A stretch of 64,000 nt of DNA from [Clostridium] aminophilum DSM 10710 (GCF_000711825.1 NZ_JONJ01000002.1:124001-188000), one strand, 5' to 3'; counted from the stretch's first letter, positions 52,243 to 63,520 are shown. Program-made: numbers and translations. The notes: generated by a model from the sequence alone, not told the origin.

Positions 52243-53532
52243 ATGTTTTACTATAAAATCAACGGACATGTCTGCTGCGCATGGGAGGGGGATCTCCCGT
52301 TTGCGGCGGCTGGTGACAAAGAGAGAGCGGAAGTCAGCAGTTTTCTGTTCCGGCGGGATCCGGCGAAAAGCCGTGCGGTGTTTCTGATCAATCATCCCGT
52401 TCTGCTCTATCAGAAAGAGGAATCGGCGGAGTGGCTTTCCCTCGGCCGGCTGACAGCTGCGGCAGACCGTGGGATTTTGCCGGATACCCCGGCTGAACAG
52501 GGGATCCCCGATCCGGAAGTGCTGGCAGCGATCGAGTCCGGTCATCTCAGCGCAGTCAATATGGCGCATCCACGGTTTCCGGAGATCATGGATGAACATC
52601 TTCCGCTCGGCGAGATGACCAAAAAAACGGTACATATTCTGGCAATCGGCGATGTCGGAAGCAATGTGTTGACCGGACTGCATCTTCTCGGCGGAGACTG
52701 TATCCGCCGGATCGGTATCTGTGACATTTCCGACAAAGTAACGGCGAGATGGGAATTTGAGGAAAACCAGATATCCTATCCATGGGACTATGATGCGCTT
52801 CCGGAAGTCTATGTCGTGGACAGGGAACATCTCTTTGATTGCGATGTGTTTGTCTTTGTGGCGAGCGCCGGCATTCCGCCGGTCGGTTCCGGGATCAAAG
52901 ATGTCCGGATGTATCAGTTTGAAAAGAATTCGAAGATTATTGCCGAGTACGCAAAGATGGCGAGAGACGCACACTTCAAGGGACTGTTCTGCGAAGTGGC
53001 AGATCCGGTTGATCCGCTCTGCAAGGCAGCGTATCTCGCGAGCAATACCGATGAAAACGGAAACTTTGACGGGAAGGGTCTTGTTCCGGAACAGATTCAG
53101 GGATATGGTCTCGGAGTCATGAACGCGAGAGCTGCATATTACGCGAAGAAAGAGGAACGGTTCCGCAGTTTCCTTTCCGAGGGCAGAACTTTCGGACCGC
53201 ACGGTCAGGAACTCGTTGTCGCCAATTCGGTGGAACATTATGACGATGCGCTTTCGAAAGAGCTGACAAAACTGACCGTCACCGCCAATCTCAGGATGCG
53301 GGAGATCGGCTTTAAACCATTTGTCGCACCGGCCTATTCCTCGGGCGCACTTTCCATTCTCCTGACGATCCGGGGGGAATGGCACTGCAGTTCCGTCTTT
53401 CTCGGCGGTATCTATATGGGCGTAAAGAACCGGTATACCGTAAACGGACAGGAGACGGAGATCCTGAAGATGCCGGAAGAACTGTTTGATCGCATTCGGG
53501 ATGCGGAAACGGCCCTTCATGCGATCAATTAA
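52243..53532 (+). CDS. Lactate/malate dehydrogenase-like protein with N-terminal extension
   Basis: The protein of 429 residues has about 120 residues of unknown sequence and then an LDH/MDH-type domain. The NAD motif is VHILAIGDVGSNV near residue 130-142. The catalytic His is in FGPHGQ, and the substrate Arg is in GVMNARAAYY. The usual SNPVD is ADPVD, with Asp for the Asn that contacts cofactor and substrate, so the natural substrate may differ. ATG 52243 follows GGAGGAAAC, 37 bp after the large gene. Confidence 0.75.
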   Translation: MFYYKINGHVCCAWEGDLPFAAAGDKERAEVSSFLFRRDPAKSRAVFLINHPVLLYQKEESAEWLSLGRLTAAADRGILPDTPAEQGIPDPEVLAAIESGHLSAVNMAHPRFPEIMDEHLPLGEMTKKTVHILAIGDVGSNVLTGLHLLGGDCIRRIGICDISDKVTARWEFEENQISYPWDYDALPEVYVVDREHLFDCDVFVFVASAGIPPVGSGIKDVRMYQFEKNSKIIAEYAKMARDAHFKGLFCEVADPVDPLCKAAYLASNTDENGNFDGKGLVPEQIQGYGLGVMNARAAYYAKKEERFRSFLSEGRTFGPHGQELVVANSVEHYDDALSKELTKLTVTANLRMREIGFKPFVAPAYSSGALSILLTIRGEWHCSSVFLGGIYMGVKNRYTVNGQETEILKMPEELFDRIRDAETALHAIN

Positions 53533-53591
53533 ACGAAAAAGATCGTCATATCATCGGAAGGAGCCGAAGTGTAATACAGGGAGGTGACATC

Positions 53592-54749
53592 ATGGAACAG
53601 ACAGTAACTATGGAAACCGGCAGTCTACTTATGGTCATCCCCCGGGATTCGGAAACCGATTCGGGATCGGAACGTCTGGATCTGGTTCTGAAATTTGTGG
53701 AAACAGTGGAGATTATACCGCGGAATATCCGGATCTGTCGCGTTCATACGGCGGAGGAATTCCGCAGTTTTCTTCAGGAAAAATCGCCGGTTTCCGATCG
53801 GAAATCTCTCCGGCCGGTGCTTTTTGCCGTTCGTCTGGGAAAAGACGGCGTAAACATCGAATATGTGCGGATTCTGCGGCTTCTTCGCGGGAACCCGCAT
53901 CTGCTGGAGGGATATATCGGCGGTGTGATTACGGATGCCGACTCCGAATTTTACACGAAATCGACCGCGACGGAGCTGGTTCTCGCGGCCAATCAGTCTG
54001 GCTGTGCGTTTGTCGGGAAACCGCTTGTGGAGGGGACCGGATCTCTGGAAGATTTCCGCGTTGCGGCGAAAAATCTCGGGACCACCGATTATCTGGAAGC
54101 GTACCGTGTAATGGCGAGACGTCTTCTTCAGTCGATGCTGGATTTTCGCGGATATGCGGTTCCGGAGCCGTCGCTTTTGTGTCTTCATGCGTCCAGTCAC
54201 AAGACGTCGAACACCTTTGCTCTCTGGAGGGATGTCCGGGAACATCTGAAAGCTACGACCTGTTCCGAGATCGGACTGCGAAACGGAACCATATACGACT
54301 GTTCGGGATGTCCTTATCAGATGTGTCTGCATTACGGGGAGAAAGACAGCTGCTTTTACGGCGGAGTGATGGTGGAAAACGTTTATCCGGCGATCCGTGA
54401 GTCCAATGCCATTCTGATGGTATGTCCGAATTACAATGACGCGCTCTCGGCGAACCTGACCGGTTTCATCAACCGGCTGACGGCGCTCTACCGGAAACGG
54501 CAGTTTTATGACAAGGCGCTGTTTGCCATCATTGTATCCGGATATTCCGGAGGGGACATCATCGCAAGGCAGCTCATCGCCGCCCTGAATATGAATAAGA
54601 ATTTTTATCTGCCGCCGCATTTCTGCATCATGGAGACGGCAAATGATCCCGGAACCGCTGAGAAGCTCCCGGGGATCCGGAACCGGGTGGAAGAATTTGC
54701 CGCCCGGATTGAAAAGACACTGGTCAGCCGTCATCCCGGTGAAGTCTGA
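53592..54749 (+). CDS. Iron-sulfur flavoprotein-like protein (NADPH-dependent FMN reductase fold)
   Basis: The C-terminal half (from about residue 195) has a flavodoxin-like fold: LLCLHASSHKTSNTFALW (phosphate loop), LMVCPNYNDALSANLTGFINR and ALFAIIVSGYSGGD. Between them a Cys cluster CSGCPYQMC and a further C eight residues later resembles the cluster of iron-sulfur flavoproteins. The N-terminal 190 residues are novel to me and could form a second domain. 385 residues; starts after GGGAGGTGA. It ends the three-gene operon. Confidence 0.7.
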   Translation: MEQTVTMETGSLLMVIPRDSETDSGSERLDLVLKFVETVEIIPRNIRICRVHTAEEFRSFLQEKSPVSDRKSLRPVLFAVRLGKDGVNIEYVRILRLLRGNPHLLEGYIGGVITDADSEFYTKSTATELVLAANQSGCAFVGKPLVEGTGSLEDFRVAAKNLGTTDYLEAYRVMARRLLQSMLDFRGYAVPEPSLLCLHASSHKTSNTFALWRDVREHLKATTCSEIGLRNGTIYDCSGCPYQMCLHYGEKDSCFYGGVMVENVYPAIRESNAILMVCPNYNDALSANLTGFINRLTALYRKRQFYDKALFAIIVSGYSGGDIIARQLIAALNMNKNFYLPPHFCIMETANDPGTAEKLPGIRNRVEEFAARIEKTLVSRHPGEV

Positions 54750-54760
54750 CTATGTTTTGG

Positions 54761-54804
54761 GCACTGCGCCTGCGCTCTTCATGGAGTGCGGAGCAGTGCT
54801 TTTT
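54761..54804 (+). terminator. Terminator of the three-gene operon
   Basis: GCACTGC (54761-54767) pairs with GCAGTGC (54793-54799), an inner TGCGCTC/GAGTGCG stem extends it, and TTTTT follows. Confidence 0.85.
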
Positions 54805-54945
54805 GTATGAGAATTTCTCCGAAATTCCGACAGGAAAAAGCAAACGCATATTCATTCATTTTATATCTATTATTATTAATTATAAATAATGCACAATATA
54901 TGCCGGTTACGGCATTATAAAGCTGTTAAAAATAACAGGATTCGT

Positions 54946-54974
54946 TTGAACTTGCCGGCCAAAAGGGGTATGAT
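54946..54974 (+). promoter_or_regulatory. Promoter of the ATP synthase operon
   Basis: TTGAAC (54946-54951) and TATGAT (54969-54974) are 17 bp apart. An A/T-rich stretch (54860-54900) precedes it, possibly an UP-type element. The leader is about 75 nt. Confidence 0.7.
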
Positions 54975-55054
54975 AGAGCCTGCATGACATTGTACAAATA
55001 TTAGTACACACCATGCTGAACAGGGAAATACATCAGGAAGAGAGGTAGTAAAAC

Positions 55055-55741
55055 ATGGAGGAACTGGCTTCCAGGCTTCTGGAAGAGCTGAATGTCAAGA
55101 CCGCTTTTACGATCCCGATTCTGGGGGGAATCGAGGTTGCGGAATCGGTCACTGTCTCATGGATTGTGATGGCGGTGCTGATTCTCGGTGCGATCTTTCT
55201 GACGAGAAATCTTCGGGTTCAGAATCCCGGAAAACGTCAGCTTGCCGCCGAATTCATCGTGTCATGGCTGGACGGTTTTACGGGTGAGATGCTGGGAGAG
55301 CACGGAAAGAAGTACAGCTCATACGTCTCCACGGTGCTGTTGTACATCGGCCTGGCCAATATCATCGGCGTGTTCGGTCTGAAGCCGCCGACCAAAGACA
55401 TGAACGTGACCATTGCGCTGTCGGTCATGAGCATTCTTCTGATCGAGGCAGCGGGCATCCGGCAGAAGGGAACCAAAGGATGGATGAAGAGCTTTGCCCA
55501 GCCGATCGCGATTGTCGCGCCGATCAATATTCTTGAGATTGTGATCCGCCCACTGTCACTCTGTATGCGGCTTTTCGGCAACGTTCTCGGCGCTTTTGTC
55601 ATCATGGAGCTGATCAAATATGTGCTTCCGGTGGGACTCCCCGCCGTGTTCAGCCTGTATTTTGATCTTTTTGACGGCCTGATTCAGGCGTATGTCTTTG
55701 TCTTTCTGACATCACTGTTTATCGCGGAAGCGGTAGAGTAA
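55055..55741 (+). CDS. atpB: F0F1 ATP synthase subunit a
   Basis: The membrane subunit that forms the ion half-channels beside the c-ring. Five or six hydrophobic segments fill its 228 residues. The essential Arg is in PLSLCMRLFGNVLGA near residue 170. GRAGAGG-like start region is AAGAGAGG. It begins the operon; no atpI is present. Confidence 0.94.
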   Translation: MEELASRLLEELNVKTAFTIPILGGIEVAESVTVSWIVMAVLILGAIFLTRNLRVQNPGKRQLAAEFIVSWLDGFTGEMLGEHGKKYSSYVSTVLLYIGLANIIGVFGLKPPTKDMNVTIALSVMSILLIEAAGIRQKGTKGWMKSFAQPIAIVAPINILEIVIRPLSLCMRLFGNVLGAFVIMELIKYVLPVGLPAVFSLYFDLFDGLIQAYVFVFLTSLFIAEAVE

Positions 55742-55832
55742 GGATTGTCAGACACATAAAAAATATAAGGATTATTAGAACCATTAGAACCATTAGAACC
55801 GGTTTTTTCCGGTCACAGAAAGGATGAATCAT

Positions 55833-56054
55833 ATGAACGTTACAGCTTTGGGAGCAGGAATTGCAGCACTGGCATGCCTCGGTGCAGGTATCGGTATCGG
55901 CATTGCGACCGCACACGCAGTTGACGCCATCGCGCGTCAGCCGGAGGCAGACAGCAAGATTATGAGAAACCTGCTGCTGGGATGCGCACTTGCGGAGGCA
56001 ACCGCGATCTACGGCTTTGTACTCGGCATTCTGATTATCTTCTTCCTCAAGTAA
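55833..56054 (+). CDS. atpE: F0F1 ATP synthase subunit c
   Basis: A two-helix hairpin protein of 73 residues that builds the rotor ring. The polar loop is ARQPEA and the ion-carrying Glu is in [11 protein letters not shown]. The position where Na+-type c subunits have Gln (GIGQG) is Ile here (GIGIG), and Ser after the Glu is Ala, which argues for protons. ATG 55833 has AAAGG nine bases upstream; ATG 55824 is possible. Confidence 0.94.
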   Translation: MNVTALGAGIAALACLGAGIGIGIATAHAVDAIARQPEADSKIMRNLLLGCALAEATAIYGFVLGILIIFFLK

Positions 56055-56067
56055 GGAGGCGGGTGAA

Positions 56068-56541
56068 ATGCTGAGAATCGACTACAATATACTGTTTACC
56101 ATTGTGAATCTTCTGATCCTGTTCTGGGCTCTCCGCAGATTTCTCTTTAAGCCGGTCCGCGAGATCATGGAAAAGAGAGCGGATGACATCCGGAACTCGT
56201 TTGAAGAGGCCGATCAGGACCGCAGAGAAGCGGAAGAATACAAGGAACAGTACAGAAAACAGCTTGGAAATATTGACGAGGCGAAAAAGCAGGCCGAAGA
56301 AGAAGCACGGCGTGACGCGGCAAAAGAATATAACCGTATTCTTGCGGATGCAAGAAAGGAAGCGTCACGGATCATTCAGGAGTCCAAAGAGCGCGCAGCG
56401 GCGGCTGCGGATGAAGAGCGCCGGCAGGCAGAGTCGGACATTGTGAAGATGATCAAGAGCGCGGCGGCAAAGATCGCCGAATCCGAGGATGATTCGAAGA
56501 TGTACGATGATTTCCTGAGAGAAGTCAACCAAGAGAAATGA
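56068..56541 (+). CDS. atpF: F0F1 ATP synthase subunit b
   Basis: One N-terminal membrane helix (YNILFTIVNLLILFWALRRFLF) and a long Glu/Lys/Ala-rich coiled coil form the peripheral stalk. The 157 residues are normal. AAGGAGGCGGG precedes ATG 56068. The next gene is an alpha subunit with a delta-like extension and there is no separate delta gene after it. Confidence 0.94.
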   Translation: MLRIDYNILFTIVNLLILFWALRRFLFKPVREIMEKRADDIRNSFEEADQDRREAEEYKEQYRKQLGNIDEAKKQAEEEARRDAAKEYNRILADARKEASRIIQESKERAAAAADEERRQAESDIVKMIKSAAAKIAESEDDSKMYDDFLREVNQEK

Positions 56542-56551
56542 GGCGTCAAAT

Positions 56552-58390
56552 ATGAGTGAACATATCGGGACATCGGGCGTGCGCGCGCTCTTAAAGTGCG
56601 TCACCCGTCCGACCCCGCAGCAGGAGGAACAGTTCCGGGTTTTTCTGGACCGGACCTATCATGCGGGCGGACCGGAAAATGTGGAGCTGGAGATCCGGGT
56701 CACACCGGAAATCCACGGCGGTTTTATCCTGGATGTAGGCAGTGATGAGTATGACTGGTCCACACACGGAAGAGAGCGTCAGTTTGAGACGGCGATCGAT
56801 GAGGCGAGAAAAAAGAGCCGCGGCGATCTTTTGCCGATGCTGAAGAGCGCGATCAGTGAGTTTCGTGTTCTGGCGCAGAAATCCGAGGTCGGAACGGTTG
56901 AGACTGCGGGCGACGGAATTGTGACAATCCGCGGACTGGACCATGTCATGTACGGAGAGATCATTCTCTTTGAGAATGGCGTAAAGGGAATGGTTCAGAA
57001 TATCGAGCGTGACCATGTCGGGGCCATCCTCTTCGATCAGGAGGGGACCATCGGTGAGGGAAGTCGGGTGACGGGTACCGGAAAACGTGCCGGAATACCG
57101 GTTTCCGATGCATATCTCGGAAGAGTTGTCGATGCGCTGGGCAATCCGATCGATGGAGGCACGCGGATCGAAGCCGACGAATACCGGCCGATCGAGGAAC
57201 CGGCTCCGGGGATCATTGACCGACAGCCGGTGAGTGAACCGATGGAGACCGGAATTCTCGCGATTGACTCGATGTTTCCCATCGGCCGCGGCCAGAGGGA
57301 ACTGATCATCGGAGACCGGCAGACGGGAAAAACTTCGATTGCTGTCGATACGATCCTGAATCAGAAGGGCAAAAACTGCATCTGCATATATACGGCGATC
57401 GGCCAGAAGGCATCGACCGTGGCTTCACTGGTCAATCAGTTAAAAAAGAGCGGGGCGATGGAGTATTCCGTGGTTCTGGTATCTACAGCAGCCGATCCGG
57501 CGCCGCTCCAGTATATTGCACCCTATTCGGCAACGTCGCTTGCGGAGTATTTTATGCACCGGGGTAAAGACGTTCTGATCGTGTACGATGATCTTTCCAA
57601 GCATGCGGTTGCTTACCGGACCATCTCGCTTCTTCTCGGCCGATCACCGGGGCGTGAGGCGTATCCGGGAGATGTATTCTATCTCCATTCAAGGCTTCTC
57701 GAGAGAAGCGCAAGGCTGTCCGGACGTCTTGGCGGCGGCTCCATCACTGCGCTTCCGATCATTGAGACGCAGGGCGGCGATGTGTCGGCCTATATTCCGA
57801 CCAACGTCATTTCCATCACAGACGGACAGATCTTTCTGGAATCCAATCTCTTTTTCCAGGGACAGCGTCCGGCGGTCAATGTCGGCCTTTCCGTATCACG
57901 AGTCGGCGGTGCCGCACAGACGAAGGCGATGAAGAAGGCAGCAGGATCTCTGCGAATTGATCTGGCGCAGTACCGTGAGATGGAAGTGTTTACACAGTTC
58001 AGCTCGGATCTGGATTCCTCAACGCAGAAGCTGTTGAAAAAGGGAAAAGCGCAGATGGAGCTTCTTCGTCAGCCGCTCGGCCAGCCGATGTCGATGGCGG
58101 AACAGGTTCTCTCACTGATCGCGGCAGAACACAATCTTTTTACGGACATAGAGGATTTGCCGGTCAAGGAATGCCAGGGAAAACTCATCCGGTTCTTTCA
58201 TGAAAGCCACCCGGATCTCATCGCGCGGCTTGAAATGACAAAAACGCTGGAGGATGACCTGAAAGAACGGATTCTCGCGGCGTGCGATGAATTTGCGGCT
58301 TCCGTAAAGCCGGAGGACGGCACGAACGAAAAGAATTCGATTTCGATGGAGGATCCGATACGGGCGAAGGATAATCCTGCTCGTGCGTAA
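56552..58390 (+). CDS. atpA: F0F1 ATP synthase subunit alpha with fused delta C-terminal-like domain
   Basis: Residues about 108-612 are a complete alpha subunit (SEVGTVETAGDGIV, Walker A GDRQTGKTS, and ISITDGQIFLE). The first roughly 100 residues are extra. VELEIRVTPEIHGGFILDVG with YDWSTHGR at 45-75 closely matches the C-terminal domain of delta (family pattern: valine-rich strand, GGF, DGS). Thus the delta C-terminal domain appears fused to alpha and the delta N-terminal domain is missing. The whole frame is open, with a ribosome site before ATG 56552. Confidence 0.9.
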   Translation: MSEHIGTSGVRALLKCVTRPTPQQEEQFRVFLDRTYHAGGPENVELEIRVTPEIHGGFILDVGSDEYDWSTHGRERQFETAIDEARKKSRGDLLPMLKSAISEFRVLAQKSEVGTVETAGDGIVTIRGLDHVMYGEIILFENGVKGMVQNIERDHVGAILFDQEGTIGEGSRVTGTGKRAGIPVSDAYLGRVVDALGNPIDGGTRIEADEYRPIEEPAPGIIDRQPVSEPMETGILAIDSMFPIGRGQRELIIGDRQTGKTSIAVDTILNQKGKNCICIYTAIGQKASTVASLVNQLKKSGAMEYSVVLVSTAADPAPLQYIAPYSATSLAEYFMHRGKDVLIVYDDLSKHAVAYRTISLLLGRSPGREAYPGDVFYLHSRLLERSARLSGRLGGGSITALPIIETQGGDVSAYIPTNVISITDGQIFLESNLFFQGQRPAVNVGLSVSRVGGAAQTKAMKKAAGSLRIDLAQYREMEVFTQFSSDLDSSTQKLLKKGKAQMELLRQPLGQPMSMAEQVLSLIAAEHNLFTDIEDLPVKECQGKLIRFFHESHPDLIARLEMTKTLEDDLKERILAACDEFAASVKPEDGTNEKNSISMEDPIRAKDNPARA

Positions 58391-58407
58391 ACCGGGAGGG
58401 AAAAATT

Positions 58408-60731
<2,324 letters not shown>

Positions 60732-60732
60732 T

Positions 60733-61158
60733 ATGGCGGATCACGCAAAAGCAACCTTTGGACTGCGGGTGATCGCGTCGGATAAGACATTTTTTTCCGA
60801 CCGCGCCCAGTCTTTGACCGTTCAGACTCTGGACGGTCAGCAGCAGTTTCTGGCCCATCACGCGCAGATTATTCTTGCCGTCGACCCGGGAGAACTCCGG
60901 ATTGTGGATGCGGAAGGAAATCTGATCCGTGTCGTGGCCGGTTTTGGCACCATGATTTTTGCGAACAACCGTGCGACAGTTCTGGTCGATACCTGTGAGA
61001 CACAGGAAGAGCTGGATGAAAGGCGTGCGGCAGAGGCTCTGGAACGTGCAAAAGAGCGGATGCGGCAGAAGCAGAGTCTCCGGGAATATATGCTGAACAA
61101 GACAGCGATGGCGCGTGCCATGTCACGGCTTCAGTTCAAGGGAAAAAACTTTCGATAA
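60733..61158 (+). CDS. atpC: F0F1 ATP synthase subunit epsilon
   Basis: The N-terminal beta sandwich (residues 5-85) and the two-helix C-terminus, which can block rotation, are present (RAAEALERAKERMRQ). The 141 residues are normal. It starts one base after the atpD stop. It is the last gene of the operon. Confidence 0.92.
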   Translation: MADHAKATFGLRVIASDKTFFSDRAQSLTVQTLDGQQQFLAHHAQIILAVDPGELRIVDAEGNLIRVVAGFGTMIFANNRATVLVDTCETQEELDERRAAEALERAKERMRQKQSLREYMLNKTAMARAMSRLQFKGKNFR

Positions 61159-61337
61159 TGCAGAGTGCTTCATAAAAAAATAACGGTCATAATTTGAATC
61201 ATAAAAACCATTATTCTGGAATATTTATGATTTCTGTGTGGAATAGTACAGACAAGTGTGCTAAATTTATAGACAGAAAAAGCGTGATCTGCAGAGATGA
61301 CTTGATTCACGCAGAGGAATGGTTCGAGGTGACCGGA

Positions 61338-61598
61338 ATGAGTATGAACTGGAAAAAATGGGTAATGACTTTTGCTGCGGCAGTCTGTCTGTCCGGAGCG
61401 ATGAGTATGAGTGCGATGGCAGATGAGGGTACTCCCGTCGAATCAGCTCCCATTGTTTACAATGGATTTACCGCAGTCTTCGATCCGGCGACCGGACTGA
61501 TGATTCTTACACCGGCTCTCCCGATGTCCGGTGCAGTGCTTGACACGGCGGCGGTTGGCACTCAGGAAGCAGTGACTGCTCCGGCACTGCCGATGTAA
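61338..61598 (+). CDS. Small secreted protein, function unknown
   Basis: A signal peptide of about 30 residues (ending SAMA-D) precedes a mature part of about 56 residues with PALPM near 57-61 and again at the C-terminus. ATG 61338 follows GAGGTG. The long upstream extension has no ribosome site. It is not part of the ATP synthase operon by content. No family is recognised. Confidence 0.6.
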   Translation: MSMNWKKWVMTFAAAVCLSGAMSMSAMADEGTPVESAPIVYNGFTAVFDPATGLMILTPALPMSGAVLDTAAVGTQEAVTAPALPM

Positions 61599-61725
61599 AT
61601 ACCCGGATGACAGCGGTTTCACCACAGAATCGGTGAAAACTCCTGGATTGCAGAGAATATGGATCGATCGGATATAAACGTATTCTTTCATCCGTGCTGT
61701 TTGACGCGCTACGAATGATTTTGAC

Positions 61726-61766
61726 TCCCGAAGTGGAAGACAGGTTCTTCCCTTCGGGATTTTTGT
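61726..61766 (+). terminator. Terminator after the small secreted protein
   Basis: TCCCGAAG (61726-61733) pairs with CTTCGGGA (61752-61759), with an inner GGAAG/CTTCC stem, then a T tract. The gap on either side (to 61894) shows only A/T-rich sequence with a TATAAT at 61827-61832. Confidence 0.85.
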
Positions 61767-61894
61767 TTTTTAAAACATTTTAAAAGATTCTGAAAAAAAT
61801 ATACGAAACAGAATAATATGATATGGTATAATTAAACATATAAGGATAATGTATGTTATGATATCAATATGAAAAAATCTATGCAGGAGGCGTC

Positions 61895-63226
61895 ATGGAT
61901 TCCTTTTTCTACGGTCGAAAACATGAGTTGAATCAGCTGAACGGACTGATCCGGGCGGGAACCGGGGCAAGCGCGCTGATCCGCGGACGGATCGGAGTCG
62001 GAAAAACCGCACTTCTCCGTGAGCTGATCCGACAGAATCCGGAGCTGCATTTTCGGATCTTCAGCGTTCCGAGAGGCGGATACCGGCCGGAGGAAGAGAC
62101 CGTCCTGCAGGACGCCTTTCTTCACGCCGGACAGTCCAATGAGATTCTGCTGATCGATCAGGCAGAGAATCTGGATGAGTCTCGAATACTCCGACTGCTC
62201 TCTGAAAATTCGGATGGGAAGAAAAGGACGGCAGTGTTTTCGGGGAGAATGTCCGACCATGTGACAGAGGAGCTCACGGGACGTCGGAGCACGGTACGGG
62301 AACAGTTTGCGGTGAAGATCGAACTTGGGGATTTTTCCTGGTGGAATATAAAGCCATATCTGAAAACGGCAGACATTTCGGATAGGAATGGAAGACTTCC
62401 GCTTACGGCTTATGCGGTGAGCGGCGGTAATCCGAAGATCCTGAATGCGATTCTTCCAAAGATTCACGATCATGGTGAGATCGCCGGACTGGACGGATCG
62501 CTGATCAAAGAGCCGTATTACCGTATGGATTCATTTGCGCAGGAAAATGCCCCCTATTACCGGATCATGCAGGTGATTTCCTGCGGCGATGACCGGATGA
62601 GCAGCATCGCGGAACGGCTTGGCATGGCGACGACTTCATTGCCCAAATATCTGAACATTCTGGTGGAAAACGGTCTGATCGTCCGGGAGAATCCTGTGAC
62701 GGAAAAGTACCGTCAGAATTCTCGAAACGGACGGTATGTCATTCCGGATCCATGGCTCCGGTTCTGGTTTCGCGCAATTTATCCGAACATGGGGGAGATT
62801 GAATTCTGCACGGAGAAGGGCATTCCGTACATTGTTTCGAAGGTTCTGAAAGAAAAACAGATTCCGGAGATTTACGAGGATATCTGCCGTTCATCGCTTT
62901 GGTCAATGTCCGAAAAATGTTTTGATTACGACCGTGTCGGCCGTTGGTGGAATCGCGGAAGTGTCCGGATCCCCATCGTGGCATACCGTTCGGACGGAAC
63001 CGATATTCTGTTCGGAACAACCTGTTCGGACCCGGAGCGGAAGCTGGATGTGAGTGATCAGAAAGATCTGGAACGAGCTGCGGCGAAGGTTGACTGGGCA
63101 CCGAAGAACGGAGGCCGGAGAGAACATTATATTCTGTTTTCCGAGGGCGGATTCACCGGGGAAATGAGAGAGTACGCGAAAAAGAAATCGCATATCATTC
63201 TTGTGGATTCTCTTCCGGGAAAGTGA
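61895..63226 (+). CDS. AAA+ ATPase with C-terminal DUF234-like nuclease fold
   Basis: The ATPase region (residues 1-200) has Walker A GRIGVGKT and Walker B ILLIDQAEN, in which the usual Glu is Gln-Ala. A winged-helix-like segment at about 225-270 (MSSIAERLGMATTSLPKYLN) follows. The C-terminal part (FDYDRVGRWWNRGSVRIPIVAY and ILFGTTC) resembles DUF234, where D/E and K residues of a PD-(D/E)XK fold are expected; several look substituted here. Such proteins occur as mobile singletons with unknown role. 443 residues; RBS is GCAGGAGG. Confidence 0.85.
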   Translation: MDSFFYGRKHELNQLNGLIRAGTGASALIRGRIGVGKTALLRELIRQNPELHFRIFSVPRGGYRPEEETVLQDAFLHAGQSNEILLIDQAENLDESRILRLLSENSDGKKRTAVFSGRMSDHVTEELTGRRSTVREQFAVKIELGDFSWWNIKPYLKTADISDRNGRLPLTAYAVSGGNPKILNAILPKIHDHGEIAGLDGSLIKEPYYRMDSFAQENAPYYRIMQVISCGDDRMSSIAERLGMATTSLPKYLNILVENGLIVRENPVTEKYRQNSRNGRYVIPDPWLRFWFRAIYPNMGEIEFCTEKGIPYIVSKVLKEKQIPEIYEDICRSSLWSMSEKCFDYDRVGRWWNRGSVRIPIVAYRSDGTDILFGTTCSDPERKLDVSDQKDLERAAAKVDWAPKNGGRREHYILFSEGGFTGEMREYAKKKSHIILVDSLPGK

Positions 63227-63261
63227 CAGCCGTGAGCAGCCGGTATCCTCCGGTTTGGATT

Positions 63262-63520
63262 CTTTCACAGGAAAGTGCTATGCATTTCCCGGGGAAGAAA
63301 TGCTCCTGGAGGATACGCGCATCGCTGTAAGCAAATTCACTAAGCTCGAGAAAACCAGCCGTAGCACACTATTTCACTAAGCGGCAAAGCTGCTAAGTGA
63401 AATATGTGTTGCTAAGAGCTTCGCCAAGGAAGATGTCACCTTTCTGTGACAAGCGGCGGCGCGCAAAGTCCGTGGCGATCCTCTCAGGATTGAGTGGAGG
63501 GGGCCGAAATCCGCGTGCAG
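63262..63520. repeat. Dispersed non-coding element, copy 3, with long hairpins
   Basis: GGAAAGTGCTATGCATTTCC near 63270-63290 matches the hairpin core of copies at 714 and 13060, and AGCGGCGGCGCGCAAAGTCCG with GGGGGCCGAA later on matches 13165-13215. Inside is a further inverted repeat at 63363-63413 (about 22 imperfect pairs) and a TGTCAC/GTGACA stem at 63434-63451. The region between the AAA gene and the last gene is otherwise empty. Confidence 0.6.
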
